DNA of 18,962 nt from MESE01 sp036675035 (GTDB taxonomy: Bacteria; Pseudomonadota; Gammaproteobacteria; Burkholderiales; Burkholderiaceae_D): positions 1-18,962 of the forward strand of contig JAKFFO010000159.1 in the NCBI GenBank assembly GCA_036675035.1, written 5' to 3'. The notes below the pieces were generated by a model. That model was not told where the DNA came from. It saw nothing but the letters and a program-made list of their open reading frames with translations, and made no database searches. This document shows positions 7,875 to 15,832 of this stretch, one piece after another (the stretch's first letter is position 1; every line of letters begins with the position of its first letter). Made by a program: the position numbers and the translations under genes.

Positions 7875-8054
7875 TCGGACCAAAAACCCTCAAAAACATC
7901 CTCTTTTTTATTAAAACAGCACTCTTCAGCCATAAAGCACTAGAAACATGGTGCCGAATGGTTTACTGTCCACAAATTCAAGCGCTTACAGGACATTTTA
8001 GATGCGGAACCTTAGAACCGCGCAACAAAGCGTTTGTCAACAAGGGAGAGTGCT

Positions 8055-8366
8055 ATGGAGATTGATCAAATCGGGGCGTATGCCATCCAGTTCGTCGTGA
8101 CGCTATCGCTTTCAATCGGATGGCTGATTATTTGTCGCCTGTTACGCAGTGTGCGCGTAAGGATTGCTGTCACACCGGCCTACCAGGTTGCCGCCGCAAT
8201 TGCATTGCTCGGACCCCTGATTTCCGGCGGCGGTCCGACGTGGCCTGGATTGATTACAAGTCTGCTGGTGATGGCGCTGCTGTATTTGGGCTGGAAACGC
8301 TCATTGACAAAACAATGCATGGATACCGACACGATCATCGGTTTCGATACGCCCGTGATTCGTTAA
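8055..8366 (+). CDS. Small predicted membrane protein, function unknown
   Basis: The ATG at 8055 is preceded by GGGAG (8044-8048), a very good ribosome-binding site, and opens a 103-residue frame. Three hydrophobic segments are visible. The first is about residues 7-31 (IGAYAIQFVVTLSLSIGWLI). The second is about 46-62 (AAAIALLGPLISGGG). The third is about 66-84 (WPGLITSLLVMALLYLGW). Each is bordered by basic residues, suggesting a small inner-membrane protein. A GTG at 8034 would add seven residues but has a poorer context. I do not recognise the family. The gene is flanked by ychF, 180 bases upstream, and a MOSC protein, 207 bases downstream, so it is probably its own transcription unit. A second overlapping frame (8120-8452) lacks these hydrophobic features and is taken as a shadow. 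Confidence 0.65.
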   Translation: MEIDQIGAYAIQFVVTLSLSIGWLIICRLLRSVRVRIAVTPAYQVAAAIALLGPLISGGGPTWPGLITSLLVMALLYLGWKRSLTKQCMDTDTIIGFDTPVIR

Positions 8367-8503
8367 TCGGTAAAAACCAGGCAAGACACGGGCACAACCA
8401 TCTATTCTCCACAAGCGACCGCATCACGCACGTAACGGTCGCGACGCGTTGACGCCCGGCGCTTTGATCCGCCGACCGATACGCATCCTTGCCGGATGCT
8501 GCC

Positions 8504-8509
8504 TATAAT
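8504..8509 (+). promoter_or_regulatory. Possible -10 box for the MOSC gene
   Basis: A perfect TATAAT lies 65 bases before the MOSC-gene ATG. No good -35 element is present at normal spacing (ACGCAT at 17 bases), so the promoter assignment rests mainly on the -10 hexamer. Confidence 0.4.
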
Positions 8510-8573
8510 GCCGGATTTACCATGAATAGCCGTCGCTCGTCGATCGATGCGACGCCGCAACCATGAGGGATCC

Positions 8574-9425
8574 ATGCCTGTCGTTACCGAACTCAATCTG
8601 TACCCCATCAAATCGTGTGCCGGCATGGCCTTGCGTGAAGCGACGCTCACTCCTGCCGGTTTGATGAGCGACCATATCTATGATCGCGAATGGATGGTTG
8701 TCGATGACCATGGCAAATTTCTGACTCAGCGCGAATATCCGAGGCTTGCATTGATCCGCCCACAGCTCAAAGGCGATTCGCTCGAACTTCGCGCGCCCGG
8801 CATGCTGCGCCTGCAAATCCCGCTTGATCTTCCGGATCCGACTGCCGCACCCACGGCGGAGGTGCAAATTTGGAGCGACATCGTCAACGCGTACGACTGC
8901 GATGAAACGACCGCAAGCTGGTTTTCAAACGCGGTCGGGGTTCCATGCAGGCTTGTGCGCTTTCATCCGGATGCAAGGCGCGTCACGAATTCACATTGGA
9001 CCAATGGCGTGGATGTACCGGCACTGTTTTCAGACGGATATCCGATGCTGGTCCTGTCGGCCGAGTCGCTCGCCGATTTGAATGAAAAGCTGCTCGCACA
9101 GGGGCGTGAAGCACTGCCAATGAATCGCTTCCGCCCGAATATCGTGATCGGCGGAACTGGCGCGTTCGATGAAGACTATGCTGAATCGATTACGATCGGT
9201 GACGCAATCCTGAAGCCGGTCAAGCCTTGCGCGCGTTGTCCGATTCCGTCCGTGGACCAGGCGACCGGGCAGATCGGCCCCGATCCGCTGGACATCCTGC
9301 GATCGTATCGCAGCAATCCGAAAATGGACGGTGCGATCACGTTCGGCATGAATGCAATTTTGCTTGCAGGCGAAGGAAAGAAAATATGCGTCGGGCAGGA
9401 TGTGAATGTCGAAATCGCGTTCTGA
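8574..9425 (+). CDS. MOSC-domain molybdenum protein (YcbX/mARC-like)
   Basis: From the ATG at 8574 (GAGGGA at 8565-8570) this encodes 283 residues. An N-terminal MOSC beta-barrel domain begins with ELNLYPIKSCAG and contains DREWMVVDDHGKFLTQRE. The C-terminal MOSC domain contains FRPNIVIGG (from residue 186) and KPCARCPIPSVDQATG (from residue 217). In mARC and YcbX the Cys of the motif CxRCxxxxVD coordinates molybdenum cofactor, so one of Cys219/Cys222 is the expected ligand. Known relatives reduce N-hydroxylated compounds, but the substrate here is not known. E. coli YcbX carries a fused C-terminal ferredoxin domain. This protein stops after MOSC and would need a separate electron donor. A start at 8547 is possible but lies upstream of the best ribosome-binding site. 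It is convergent with the ferredoxin gene. Confidence 0.88.
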   Translation: MPVVTELNLYPIKSCAGMALREATLTPAGLMSDHIYDREWMVVDDHGKFLTQREYPRLALIRPQLKGDSLELRAPGMLRLQIPLDLPDPTAAPTAEVQIWSDIVNAYDCDETTASWFSNAVGVPCRLVRFHPDARRVTNSHWTNGVDVPALFSDGYPMLVLSAESLADLNEKLLAQGREALPMNRFRPNIVIGGTGAFDEDYAESITIGDAILKPVKPCARCPIPSVDQATGQIGPDPLDILRSYRSNPKMDGAITFGMNAILLAGEGKKICVGQDVNVEIAF

Positions 9426-9495
9426 CCAGGAATGGTGTCCCCTGCTCTAAAGGGTTAATGCCTGCCGTGGAAAATCGCGGCACCGGCAAATGCGC

Positions 9496-9756
9496 TTAAT
9501 CGACTTTCAATTCAGCCTGCAACCGTTCGTACTTCGCCTGTAGCTGTTCCTTCGTCTCGCGCCATTCCGGATTGAATGGAATGCAGCTCACCGGACATAC
9601 TTGCTGGCACTGCGGCTCGCTGAAATGACCGACGCACTCGGTACATTTATTGGGATCGATTTCATAAATTTCCGCGCCCATGGAAATCGCATCGTTCGGG
9701 CACTCCGGCTCGCACACGTCGCAGTTGATGCAATCGTCGGTAATCAGCAACGCCAT
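9496..9756 (-). CDS. 2[4Fe-4S] ferredoxin (YfhL/Allochromatium type)
   Basis: An 86-residue ferredoxin. Cys9, 12, 15 and 19 form a classical CxxCxxCxxxCP cluster site. The second site has Cys38 and Cys41, an eight-residue insertion, then Cys50 and Cys54. That CxxC-X8-CxxxC arrangement is characteristic of Allochromatium-type 2[4Fe-4S] ferredoxins such as E. coli YfhL. A charged helix (KEQLQAKYERLQAELK) forms the C terminus. It is a low-potential cytoplasmic electron carrier; its partner is not shown by the sequence. The ATG at 9756 is preceded by GGGGAA on the coding strand. The frame is open 38 codons further upstream, but that extension is not ferredoxin-like. It lies downstream of coaD on the same strand, 152 bases away, a common betaproteobacterial arrangement. 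Confidence 0.93.
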   Translation of the reverse strand: MALLITDDCINCDVCEPECPNDAISMGAEIYEIDPNKCTECVGHFSEPQCQQVCPVSCIPFNPEWRETKEQLQAKYERLQAELKVD

Positions 9757-9908
9757 ACATTTCCCCGAACCGGCATTGAACTGGCAGCGTTCGCCGGATG
9801 ATTCCAACCGCTTGCGCGCGTTTGGAGCATGGCCCGGTGCAAAGCGGCGCTTTGCAAAATCCCAGCCCAAGTGTTCGTGATCGTTAATGCCATGGCAAAT
9901 TCGCCGGT

Positions 9909-10397
9909 TTATCCTTCGATTGCGTCAATTTTTGATTTCAGCCATTTTTCGACTGACGGAAATACGAACTTCGATACATCGCCGCCCAGCACCGCGATTT
10001 CACGCACGATCGTGCCGGAGATGAATTGATACTGATCGGACGGCGTCAGAAACAAGGTTTCGACATCGGGCAACAGGTAGCGGTTCATGCCGGCCATCTG
10101 GAATTCATACTCAAAATCCGACACCGCACGCAGACCGCGCACGATGACGCGCGCATCATGACGACGCACGAAATCCTTCAACAGCCCTGAAAAACTCTCA
10201 ACTCGTACATTCGGATAATGGCCAAGGACTTCATTGGCAATGCTCAAGCGCTCTTCCAGCGAGAAAAACGGCTTTTTATTCTTGCTGTCGGCCACGCCGA
10301 CCACCAGCGTGTCGAACAGGCCGGACGCGCGGCGGACCAGATCTTCATGCCCGCGTGTCAGCGGATCGAATGTTCCAGGATAAATAGCTGTGACCAT
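9909..10397 (-). CDS. coaD: Phosphopantetheine adenylyltransferase
   Basis: This 162-residue nucleotidyltransferase joins ATP and 4'-phosphopantetheine to form dephospho-CoA, the penultimate step of coenzyme A synthesis. The hallmarks are YPGTFDPLTRGH at residues 6-17 (a (T/H)xGH motif with His17), VRGLRAVSDFEYEFQM around residue 87, and ISGTIVREIA at residues 126-135. The ATG at 10397 has GGGAG five bases upstream. Length is standard. It follows rsmD on the same strand with a 42-base gap, and the rsmD-coaD pairing is widespread, so the two are probably co-transcribed, with the ferredoxin gene downstream. Confidence 0.97.
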   Translation of the reverse strand: MVTAIYPGTFDPLTRGHEDLVRRASGLFDTLVVGVADSKNKKPFFSLEERLSIANEVLGHYPNVRVESFSGLLKDFVRRHDARVIVRGLRAVSDFEYEFQMAGMNRYLLPDVETLFLTPSDQYQFISGTIVREIAVLGGDVSKFVFPSVEKWLKSKIDAIEG

Positions 10398-10439
10398 TGC
10401 GGCTCCCTTGCATCACCAATATAGAAGGGGCATTATGCC

Positions 10440-11108
10440 TCAAATTTCACTCAAATTATTGCGGCGCAGCAAGTGATGGTAAACCATGCCGGCGCGCCCC
10501 TCTCTTGCGATGTCCCAACCGGCTAGCCAATCTGGCTGCGTATCACGAGTAAACGACTGTTCGGATTCAGCATATACCAATCCGCCATCCGCCAAAAGCC
10601 GGCCGCAAAGCGGCAGTGTCTTTTCCAGCCAGTCTTGATGGTAAGGCGGATCGAGAAAAATCAGATCGAAGCGGCTGCCTTGTCCATCCATATTATCGGC
10701 CAGCCTGCCGGCGATCGATAACGCATCTCCCCACAACAGGCTGACTTGTGCGGCACGCAATTTTTCCTTGGTGGCTTCGAGCTGCCTGAACGCTGCCGGG
10801 CTGGACTCGACCATAGTCACCTGATTTGCACCGCGACTTGCCGCCTCGAAGCCGAGCGCGCCAGTGCCGGCGAACAGATCCAGGCACGCGATCGATTCCC
10901 AGCGCCCGTCGAGCAAATGAGTCAGCCAGTTGAAAACCGTCTCCCGGACCCGGTCCGGTGTCGGGCGCAATCCCTGGACATCGGGCACGGCCAGCGGCGT
11001 ACGTTTCCACTGGCCGCCAATGATGCGGACCTGGTGCGCGGATTCCGCACGCGATCCGTGCTTCGCGTCCGGTTTTGCACCCGCTCTGCTGTTTCGATTT
11101 TTCTGCAT
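10440..11108 (-). CDS. rsmD: 16S rRNA (guanine966-N2)-methyltransferase RsmD
   Basis: A 222-residue SAM-dependent methyltransferase that modifies G966 of 16S rRNA in the small subunit. After a basic N-terminal tail (residues 1-26) come VRIIGGQWKRTPLAVPD, GLRPTPDRVRETVFNWL, the SAM-binding motif CLDLFAGTGALGFEAASRGA from residue 75, and the catalytic FLDPPY (DPPY at 153-156). The ATG at 11108 starts 16 bases after the stop of the M16 pseudogene. A GTG at 11138 in the same frame would overlap that stop by 14 bases and add ten residues; neither has a strong ribosome-binding site. Being immediately downstream of the disrupted M16 gene, it may feel polar effects of the early stop unless it has its own promoter. 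Confidence 0.94.
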   Translation of the reverse strand: MQKNRNSRAGAKPDAKHGSRAESAHQVRIIGGQWKRTPLAVPDVQGLRPTPDRVRETVFNWLTHLLDGRWESIACLDLFAGTGALGFEAASRGANQVTMVESSPAAFRQLEATKEKLRAAQVSLLWGDALSIAGRLADNMDGQGSRFDLIFLDPPYHQDWLEKTLPLCGRLLADGGLVYAESEQSFTRDTQPDWLAGWDIAREGRAGMVYHHLLRRNNLSEI

Positions 11109-11124
11109 TTTTTCAGGCCGGGTT

Positions 11125-12456
11125 TTATTCCGCAGCACCCACTACCACCGTGGCGAGCCTGTCGGTGACAACCTTTCGGTTGAATGCCGCCTTGATATCA
11201 GCTGCGCTGACCTTGGCGATATTGGCAGTCCAGGTATCCAGATAATCCAGCGGCAGATTGTAATATCCGATGACGGCAATATTGTCGAGAATCTTGCGGT
11301 TATTATCGATCCGCAGCGGGAATCCGCCAATCAGGTTGTCTTTCGCGGCCTTCAATTCAGCGGCGCTCGGCCCATCGCGCAAGAACGTTGCGAGCACTTC
11401 GCGCACCACCCTGAGCGCGCCGTCGGTTTGTTCTTTCTGTGTCTGCAAGCCGATTTGGAACGGACCCGGTTGTGCCAATGGATTGAAATAGCTGTAGACA
11501 CTTTATGCCAGCCCCCGCTTCTCCCGAACTTCACGCATCAGGCGCGACACGAATCCGCCGCCGCCCAGGATATAGTTGCCGACCGTGAGCGCGAAATAGT
11601 CCGGGTCGCCGCGCACCAGCGCCGGTGCGCCGATCAGGATATGGGACTGCGATGCCGGATGCGCGATGCGCTCCTCGTTCCCTTGCGCCGGTTGAACCAA
11701 AGGTAGCGCCGGCAACGCTGCACCCTGCGGCAAACGCATCGTCAACTGCTGCGCGATCGCATCGGCATCGGCGCGGCTGATATCGCCGATCATTGCAATA
11801 ACCGCTCGATTGGCGACGTAATGTTGCCGATGAAACGTGAGCAGGTCTTCACGTGTGATCGATTCGACCGACGCAACTGTCGCCTCCATTCCATACGGAT
11901 GCGTACCATAGGCCAGACGCCAGAATGCCTTGGCACCGATGGAAGCCGGTTTGGTCAATTGTTCCTTGATCGCCGATATGGTTCGCGCCCTGTCGCGCTC
12001 CAGAAGATCCGCAGGGAAATCCGGTTGCGCAAGAATGCGAGCCAGCAACCGGACCGACGTATCACGCTCCGACGGGCTCGACAGGCTACGCAAACTCGCG
12101 CCCGCCCGGTCGTTGCCGGCACCGCCGCCGCGCTGGGCAGCCGTATCGGCGAAGGCGTCGGAAATCTGTGCCTCGTTCAATGCCGGCTCCATCGCGCCGT
12201 CAGGTGCGCGGCCTTCGGTCAGCCCGCGCGCCAGCATTGCATTGGTCAGCGCGGCAAGTCCGGCCTTGCCTTGCGGATCGCGACGCGATCCCGCGTCGAA
12301 CTCGATGCTGATATCCAGTAACGGAATCGAATGGTTCTCGACAAAAAACACGCGCGCGCCATTGGCAAGCGTCCATGTCTCGATTTTCAGTGCGGCGTGA
12401 GCCGAGCCGCACGCCATCATTGCCAGCAATATCAGAAATCGTTTGAGTACCAGCAT
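11125..12456 (-). pseudogene. M16 peptidase, non-catalytic subunit, broken by in-frame TAA
   Basis: From the ATG at 12456 (AAGG upstream) a signal peptide, MLVLKRFLILLAMMACGSAHA, leads into an M16B-type protein of 443 codon positions. The zinc motif is degenerate: the HxxEH position reads AALTNA, so this is the non-catalytic partner of the next gene upstream. Codon 318 is TAA at 11505-11503, interrupting KRGLA-stop-SVYSYFNPLAQPG. Family members have tyrosine there, so one base change from TAT or TAC explains it. The frame is unchanged across the stop and remains open and family-like to 11125. Translation would end after 317 residues and lose the last 125. Restart at the TTG at 11478 is possible but would give only a fragment. 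A sequencing error, a recent mutation, or readthrough could each explain the stop. The gene would act in the periplasm with its catalytic partner, and precedes rsmD. Confidence 0.88.
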
Positions 12457-12489
12457 AGCTTGCCTTGTCTTGATATTTTCATTGTCCGG

Positions 12490-12522
12490 AAAAAACGCGT
12501 TCGTGAGCAACGCTCAAGCGTT
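12490..12522 (-). terminator. Terminator- or attenuator-like hairpin between the M16 genes
   Basis: On the minus strand AACGC (12522-12518) pairs with GCGTT (12498-12494), and TGAGC (12516-12512) pairs with GCTCA (12508-12504) around a GTT loop. A six-T run (12495-12490) follows. The stem has an internal loop, so it is weaker than the rplY terminator. It lies in the 134-base gap between the catalytic M16 gene and its partner. Confidence 0.42.
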
Positions 12523-12590
12523 CGACGGGATCGAGGCGTGCCGATTTTCATGCACGGCGATGATGGATTACCGACAGACTGCGGGAGCGA

Positions 12591-13958
12591 TTAATGCCGG
12601 CCCACCGCAGCAGGAACCGCTTTCTTTTCGGAGAGCGGCAACGGCACCAGCGTCGCTACCGTCAATCCATCGTCGCCGAAATATTTTTGCGCGACCGCTT
12701 GCACCTGCTGTGCCGTCACCTGACCCAATTTTTCGATGATGCGATCGATTTGCTTATGCGACAAGCCCGCCATTTCCATCGTGCCAATTTCCATCGCCTG
12801 GCCGAAAATCGAATCGCGTTTGTATACTTGCCCGGCAATCAGCTGCGTTTTCACGCGCTTCAACTCTTGTTCGGAAACGCCTTCATTTGCAATCCGCTCC
12901 ACTTCCGCACGCAACAGTTTTTCGAGCTGAGCGGTCGAGGTTCCCTCGGCCGGGACGCCATCCAGGAAAAACAATACCGGACCGCGTGAAATGCTTGAAT
13001 ATCCGGCGCCGGCCGAATTGGCCACTTTGTCAGTACGCACCAGTTTCGCATTCAAGCGCGCATTGTCATAACCGTCCAGCACCGCTGACAGTACGCTGAG
13101 CGCATAGACTTCATCGTCCTTTTCCACATCGCGCAAGGCCGGGACCTTGAACGCCAGCGTCACGTACGGGTTTTCGGCAGGTGCCTTTACAGTCACACGG
13201 CGCATGCCGCGTTGCGCTGGCTCATTCTGCGGCTTGGTGGCCGGATCCGGCTTGCGCGCGATCTTGCCGAAATGCTTTTCCGCGAGAGCACGTACCTGCT
13301 GCGCATCGACGTCGCCGGTCACCACCATGGTCGCGTTATTCGGCGCATACCAGCGGTCATGCCACGCTTTCGTATCCGCGACAGTCATATGTTCCAGATC
13401 GTCCATCCAGCCGACAATGGGACGCTGATAAGGATGCGCGACGAAGGCCGTCGAGTACAACGCTTCATAGACCAGCGCAATAGGCTGATCGTCGGTGCGC
13501 AGGCGGCGCTCCTCCATCACGACCCGGATTTCCTTGGCAAATTCTTCCTTGCTGAACACCAGGTTGGCCATGCGGTCGGCCTCCAGCGCCATCACTTTTT
13601 CCAGCCGCGATTTTTCGATCTGCTGGAAATATCCTGTGTAATCCTTGCTCGTGAACGCGTTTTCACGGCCACCCAGTGCGGCGACCCGCGCGCTGAACTC
13701 ACCGGGCTTGAGCGTCTTGGTTCCCTTGAACATCATGTGTTCCAACACATGCGCCACGCCCGAAGTGCCGTTGATTTCATCCATTGAACCGAGCTTGTAC
13801 CAGACCATATGTGCAACGGTCGGAGCGCGGTGATCTTCCTTCACGATAATCTTCATGCCGTTTTTCAACATGAATTCTTTTGCAGGTTCTGCTTGTGCGT
13901 CCAGCGGCATGCCAATCAGCAACCATGCGGCTGCGAATATCGCAATCTGAAATTTCAT
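12591..13958 (-). CDS. M16 family zinc metallopeptidase, catalytic subunit
   Basis: From the ATG at 13958 this encodes 455 residues. A signal peptide (about residues 1-23, MKFQIAIFAAAWLLIGMPLD then AQA) indicates a periplasmic protein. The inverted zinc motif HVLEH is at residues 70-74 in GVAHVLEHMMFKGT, with Glu73 as the general base. A distal glutamate ligand is expected in VVMEERR (Glu149 or Glu150). The C-terminal M16 domain is present, but its would-be R/Y motif region reads LVRTDKVANS without the tyrosine. It therefore probably needs the second subunit encoded downstream. Pairs of this type degrade peptides; the natural substrate is unknown. The frame extends upstream to 14033, but that would overlap the divergent ftsY region and bury the signal peptide. 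Confidence 0.93.
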   Translation of the reverse strand: MKFQIAIFAAAWLLIGMPLDAQAEPAKEFMLKNGMKIIVKEDHRAPTVAHMVWYKLGSMDEINGTSGVAHVLEHMMFKGTKTLKPGEFSARVAALGGRENAFTSKDYTGYFQQIEKSRLEKVMALEADRMANLVFSKEEFAKEIRVVMEERRLRTDDQPIALVYEALYSTAFVAHPYQRPIVGWMDDLEHMTVADTKAWHDRWYAPNNATMVVTGDVDAQQVRALAEKHFGKIARKPDPATKPQNEPAQRGMRRVTVKAPAENPYVTLAFKVPALRDVEKDDEVYALSVLSAVLDGYDNARLNAKLVRTDKVANSAGAGYSSISRGPVLFFLDGVPAEGTSTAQLEKLLRAEVERIANEGVSEQELKRVKTQLIAGQVYKRDSIFGQAMEIGTMEMAGLSHKQIDRIIEKLGQVTAQQVQAVAQKYFGDDGLTVATLVPLPLSEKKAVPAAVGRH

Positions 13959-14050
13959 AGTCTTTGCTCTGATAGAATGTCGCTGATTGTAGCTTCTTGT
14001 CTGCAGCATTGCTGCAAGCGCCTTTGACCTCACTGCCGAGCTTGTCCCCG

Positions 14051-15133
14051 ATGTTTAGTTTCTTCAAAAGAAAACCCAAAGACATTCCTCCTCCAGCGCC
14101 GGAGTTGCCTGAGCCGGTTGCCGATCCGGAACCGGACCTTGCTCCGGAATTGGCGCCGCTCCCCGAGCAGAATTTCGATGCAGAACCAGACGAAATTGCC
14201 GACCAGATTGTTCCGGCAATCACACCGCCCGAACAAAAGAAATCCTGGCTCACGCGCCTGAAAACCGGTTTATCCAAAACTTCGTCCAATCTGACCACAC
14301 TGTTTATCGGCGCCAAGATCGACGATGACCTGTATGAAGAACTGGAATCGGCATTGCTGATGTCGGACGCCGGAGTGGAAGCCACGCGGTTTCTGCTCGA
14401 CAGCCTGAAAAAAAGAGTCAAGGACAAGAAGCTGACCGAAGCTGTGCAAGTAAAAGCGGCGTTGCGTGAACTGCTGATCGAGTTGCTGGCGCCCTTGCAA
14501 AAGCCATTGGTATTAGGCCGGCACAAGCCGCTGGTAATGATGATCGCCGGCGTCAATGGAGCCGGCAAAACCACGACCATCGGGAAGCTGGCCAAGCATC
14601 TGCAGGCGCATCAGCAGTCGGTATTGCTGGCGGCGGGCGACACTTTCCGCGCCGCCGCACGGGAACAACTGACGATCTGGGGGCAACGCAACAACGTAAC
14701 GGTAATCGCCCAAGAGTCGGGCGATCCTGCGGCAGTCGCATTCGATGCGGTGCATTCGGCACAGGCACGGAAAATCGATGTCGTCATGGTCGACACCGCC
14801 GGACGCTTGCCGACGCAATTGCATTTGATGGACGAACTGAAAAAAGTAAAGCGCGTGATCGCCAAAGGCATGGCCTCGGCTCCGCATGAAATCCTGTTGG
14901 TAATCGACGGCAATACAGGGCAGAACGCTCTGGCCCAGGTCAAGGCTTTCGACGATGCGCTGGGCCTGACCGGCCTGGTCATCACCAAGCTGGATGGTAC
15001 CGCCAAGGGCGGCGTACTCGCGGCAATCGTGAAGAGCCGGCCGATTCCGGTGTACTTCATTGGCGTCGGTGAAAAAATCGAGGATCTGCAACCGTTCAAT
15101 GCCGAAGATTTTGTCGATGCATTGCTCAGCTGA
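14051..15133 (+). CDS. ftsY: Signal recognition particle receptor FtsY
   Basis: From the ATG at 14051 this encodes 360 residues. The N terminus MFSFFKRKPK gives a basic membrane-targeting segment, followed by an acidic, Pro/Glu-rich linker (about residues 13-62). The four-helix N domain spans about residues 63-150. The SRP-type GTPase G domain has G1 GVNGAGKTT (167-175), DTFRAAAREQL (197-207), G3 DTAGR (248-252), GQNA (290-293) and G4 TKLDGTAKGG (312-321). FtsY receives ribosome-nascent chains bound to SRP and delivers them to SecYEG. The long frame opens at 13997, but the ATG at 14051 gives the expected N terminus. It starts the ftsY-ftsE-ftsX unit, with nine bases to ftsE, and is divergent from the M16 genes across 92 bases. 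Confidence 0.96.
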   Translation: MFSFFKRKPKDIPPPAPELPEPVADPEPDLAPELAPLPEQNFDAEPDEIADQIVPAITPPEQKKSWLTRLKTGLSKTSSNLTTLFIGAKIDDDLYEELESALLMSDAGVEATRFLLDSLKKRVKDKKLTEAVQVKAALRELLIELLAPLQKPLVLGRHKPLVMMIAGVNGAGKTTTIGKLAKHLQAHQQSVLLAAGDTFRAAAREQLTIWGQRNNVTVIAQESGDPAAVAFDAVHSAQARKIDVVMVDTAGRLPTQLHLMDELKKVKRVIAKGMASAPHEILLVIDGNTGQNALAQVKAFDDALGLTGLVITKLDGTAKGGVLAAIVKSRPIPVYFIGVGEKIEDLQPFNAEDFVDALLS

Positions 15134-15142
15134 CGAATTGCC

Positions 15143-15832
15143 ATGTCGATGATCGAACTCCAGCACATCTCAAAACGCTACTCCGGCAATACGACTGCTT
15201 TGTCGAACATTAACCTGTCGATTGCCAAAGGAGAGCTGGTCTTTCTGGCCGGCCCATCCGGTGCCGGCAAATCCACCTTGCTGAAAATGATTGCTGCGAT
15301 CGAACGTCCGACGTCGGGGGTGATCAAGGTGAACGGCGAAGAGATCAGCCGGCTCAAGCCATCGGGCTTGCCTTATTTGCGGCGCAAGCTCGGGTTGATA
15401 TTCCAGCAGCAACGCCTGCTGCTGGACCGCAACGTATTGGCCAACGTGATGTTGCCGCTGATCGTAACCGGCACGGCGAAAATCGATGCAGAAAAAAGAG
15501 CGCGCGCCGCTCTAGACAAGGTCGGGTTGCTCGACAAGGCGCCTATGCCGCCGCTGACCCTGTCCGGCGGCGAACAGCAGCGCGTCGCGATTGCCCGTGC
15601 GATCGTCCATCGCCCGCAAATCATTCTGGCCGACGAACCGACCGCCAATCTCGACCGCGACAGCGCCACCATGGTAATCAATACGCTCAAGGCTTTTCAC
15701 GGCGTGGGCGTGACCTGCCTGATATCGACGCATGATGAATATTTTCTGGAGCGCGCCGATCGCGTGGTCTGTCTCGACCATGGAAGGATCGTCGAGAACT
15801 GGCACTCGAAAGCGATGGAAGGCGTCGCATGA
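15143..15832 (+). CDS. ftsE: Cell-division ABC transporter ATPase FtsE
   Basis: A 229-residue ABC ATPase. The Walker A motif is GPSGAGKST (37-45), the Q-loop FQQQRLL begins near residue 87, the signature LSGGEQQ is at 140-146, Walker B is ILADEP (161-166) and the H-loop is His197 in STHDEY. FtsE pairs with the membrane protein FtsX at the divisome, where ATP use is coupled to activation of periplasmic peptidoglycan hydrolases rather than to transport. The ATG at 15143 lies nine bases after the ftsY stop; a second ATG at 15149 is an alternative start. The stop overlaps the ftsX start by four bases (ATGA at 15829-15832), indicating translational coupling. All nucleotide-binding motifs are intact. 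Confidence 0.96.
   Translation: MSMIELQHISKRYSGNTTALSNINLSIAKGELVFLAGPSGAGKSTLLKMIAAIERPTSGVIKVNGEEISRLKPSGLPYLRRKLGLIFQQQRLLLDRNVLANVMLPLIVTGTAKIDAEKRARAALDKVGLLDKAPMPPLTLSGGEQQRVAIARAIVHRPQIILADEPTANLDRDSATMVINTLKAFHGVGVTCLISTHDEYFLERADRVVCLDHGRIVENWHSKAMEGVA

Noticed and set aside
6735..7883. Minus-strand 382-codon frame opposite ychF
   Set aside because: It covers the whole of ychF in antisense and has no recognisable domain. Long antisense frames are common in genes with this codon bias.
8120..8452. Second plus-strand frame overlapping the small membrane protein
   Set aside because: It starts inside the membrane-protein gene without a ribosome-binding site, and is rich in Arg, His and Cys without hydrophobic structure.
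9441..9477. GCCGTG/CGCGGC hairpin between the MOSC and ferredoxin genes as a shared terminator
   Set aside because: The stem is short with a G-T pair and no T tract follows on either strand.
11125..11478. A separate small gene made of the C-terminal M16 fragment
   Set aside because: It is in the same frame as the upstream part, begins at an internal TTG, and continues the family alignment directly after the TAA, so it is the remainder of one gene.
10930..11706. Plus-strand 258-codon frame opposite rsmD and the M16 pseudogene
   Set aside because: It is antisense to two recognised coding regions and has no domain features, so it is not a replacement gene for the broken M16 partner.
13777..14595. 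Minus-strand 272-codon frame opposite the start of ftsY
   Set aside because: It overlaps both the M16 start and the FtsY N domain. Its Ser/Gly-rich repeats are the antisense of the Pro/Glu linker.
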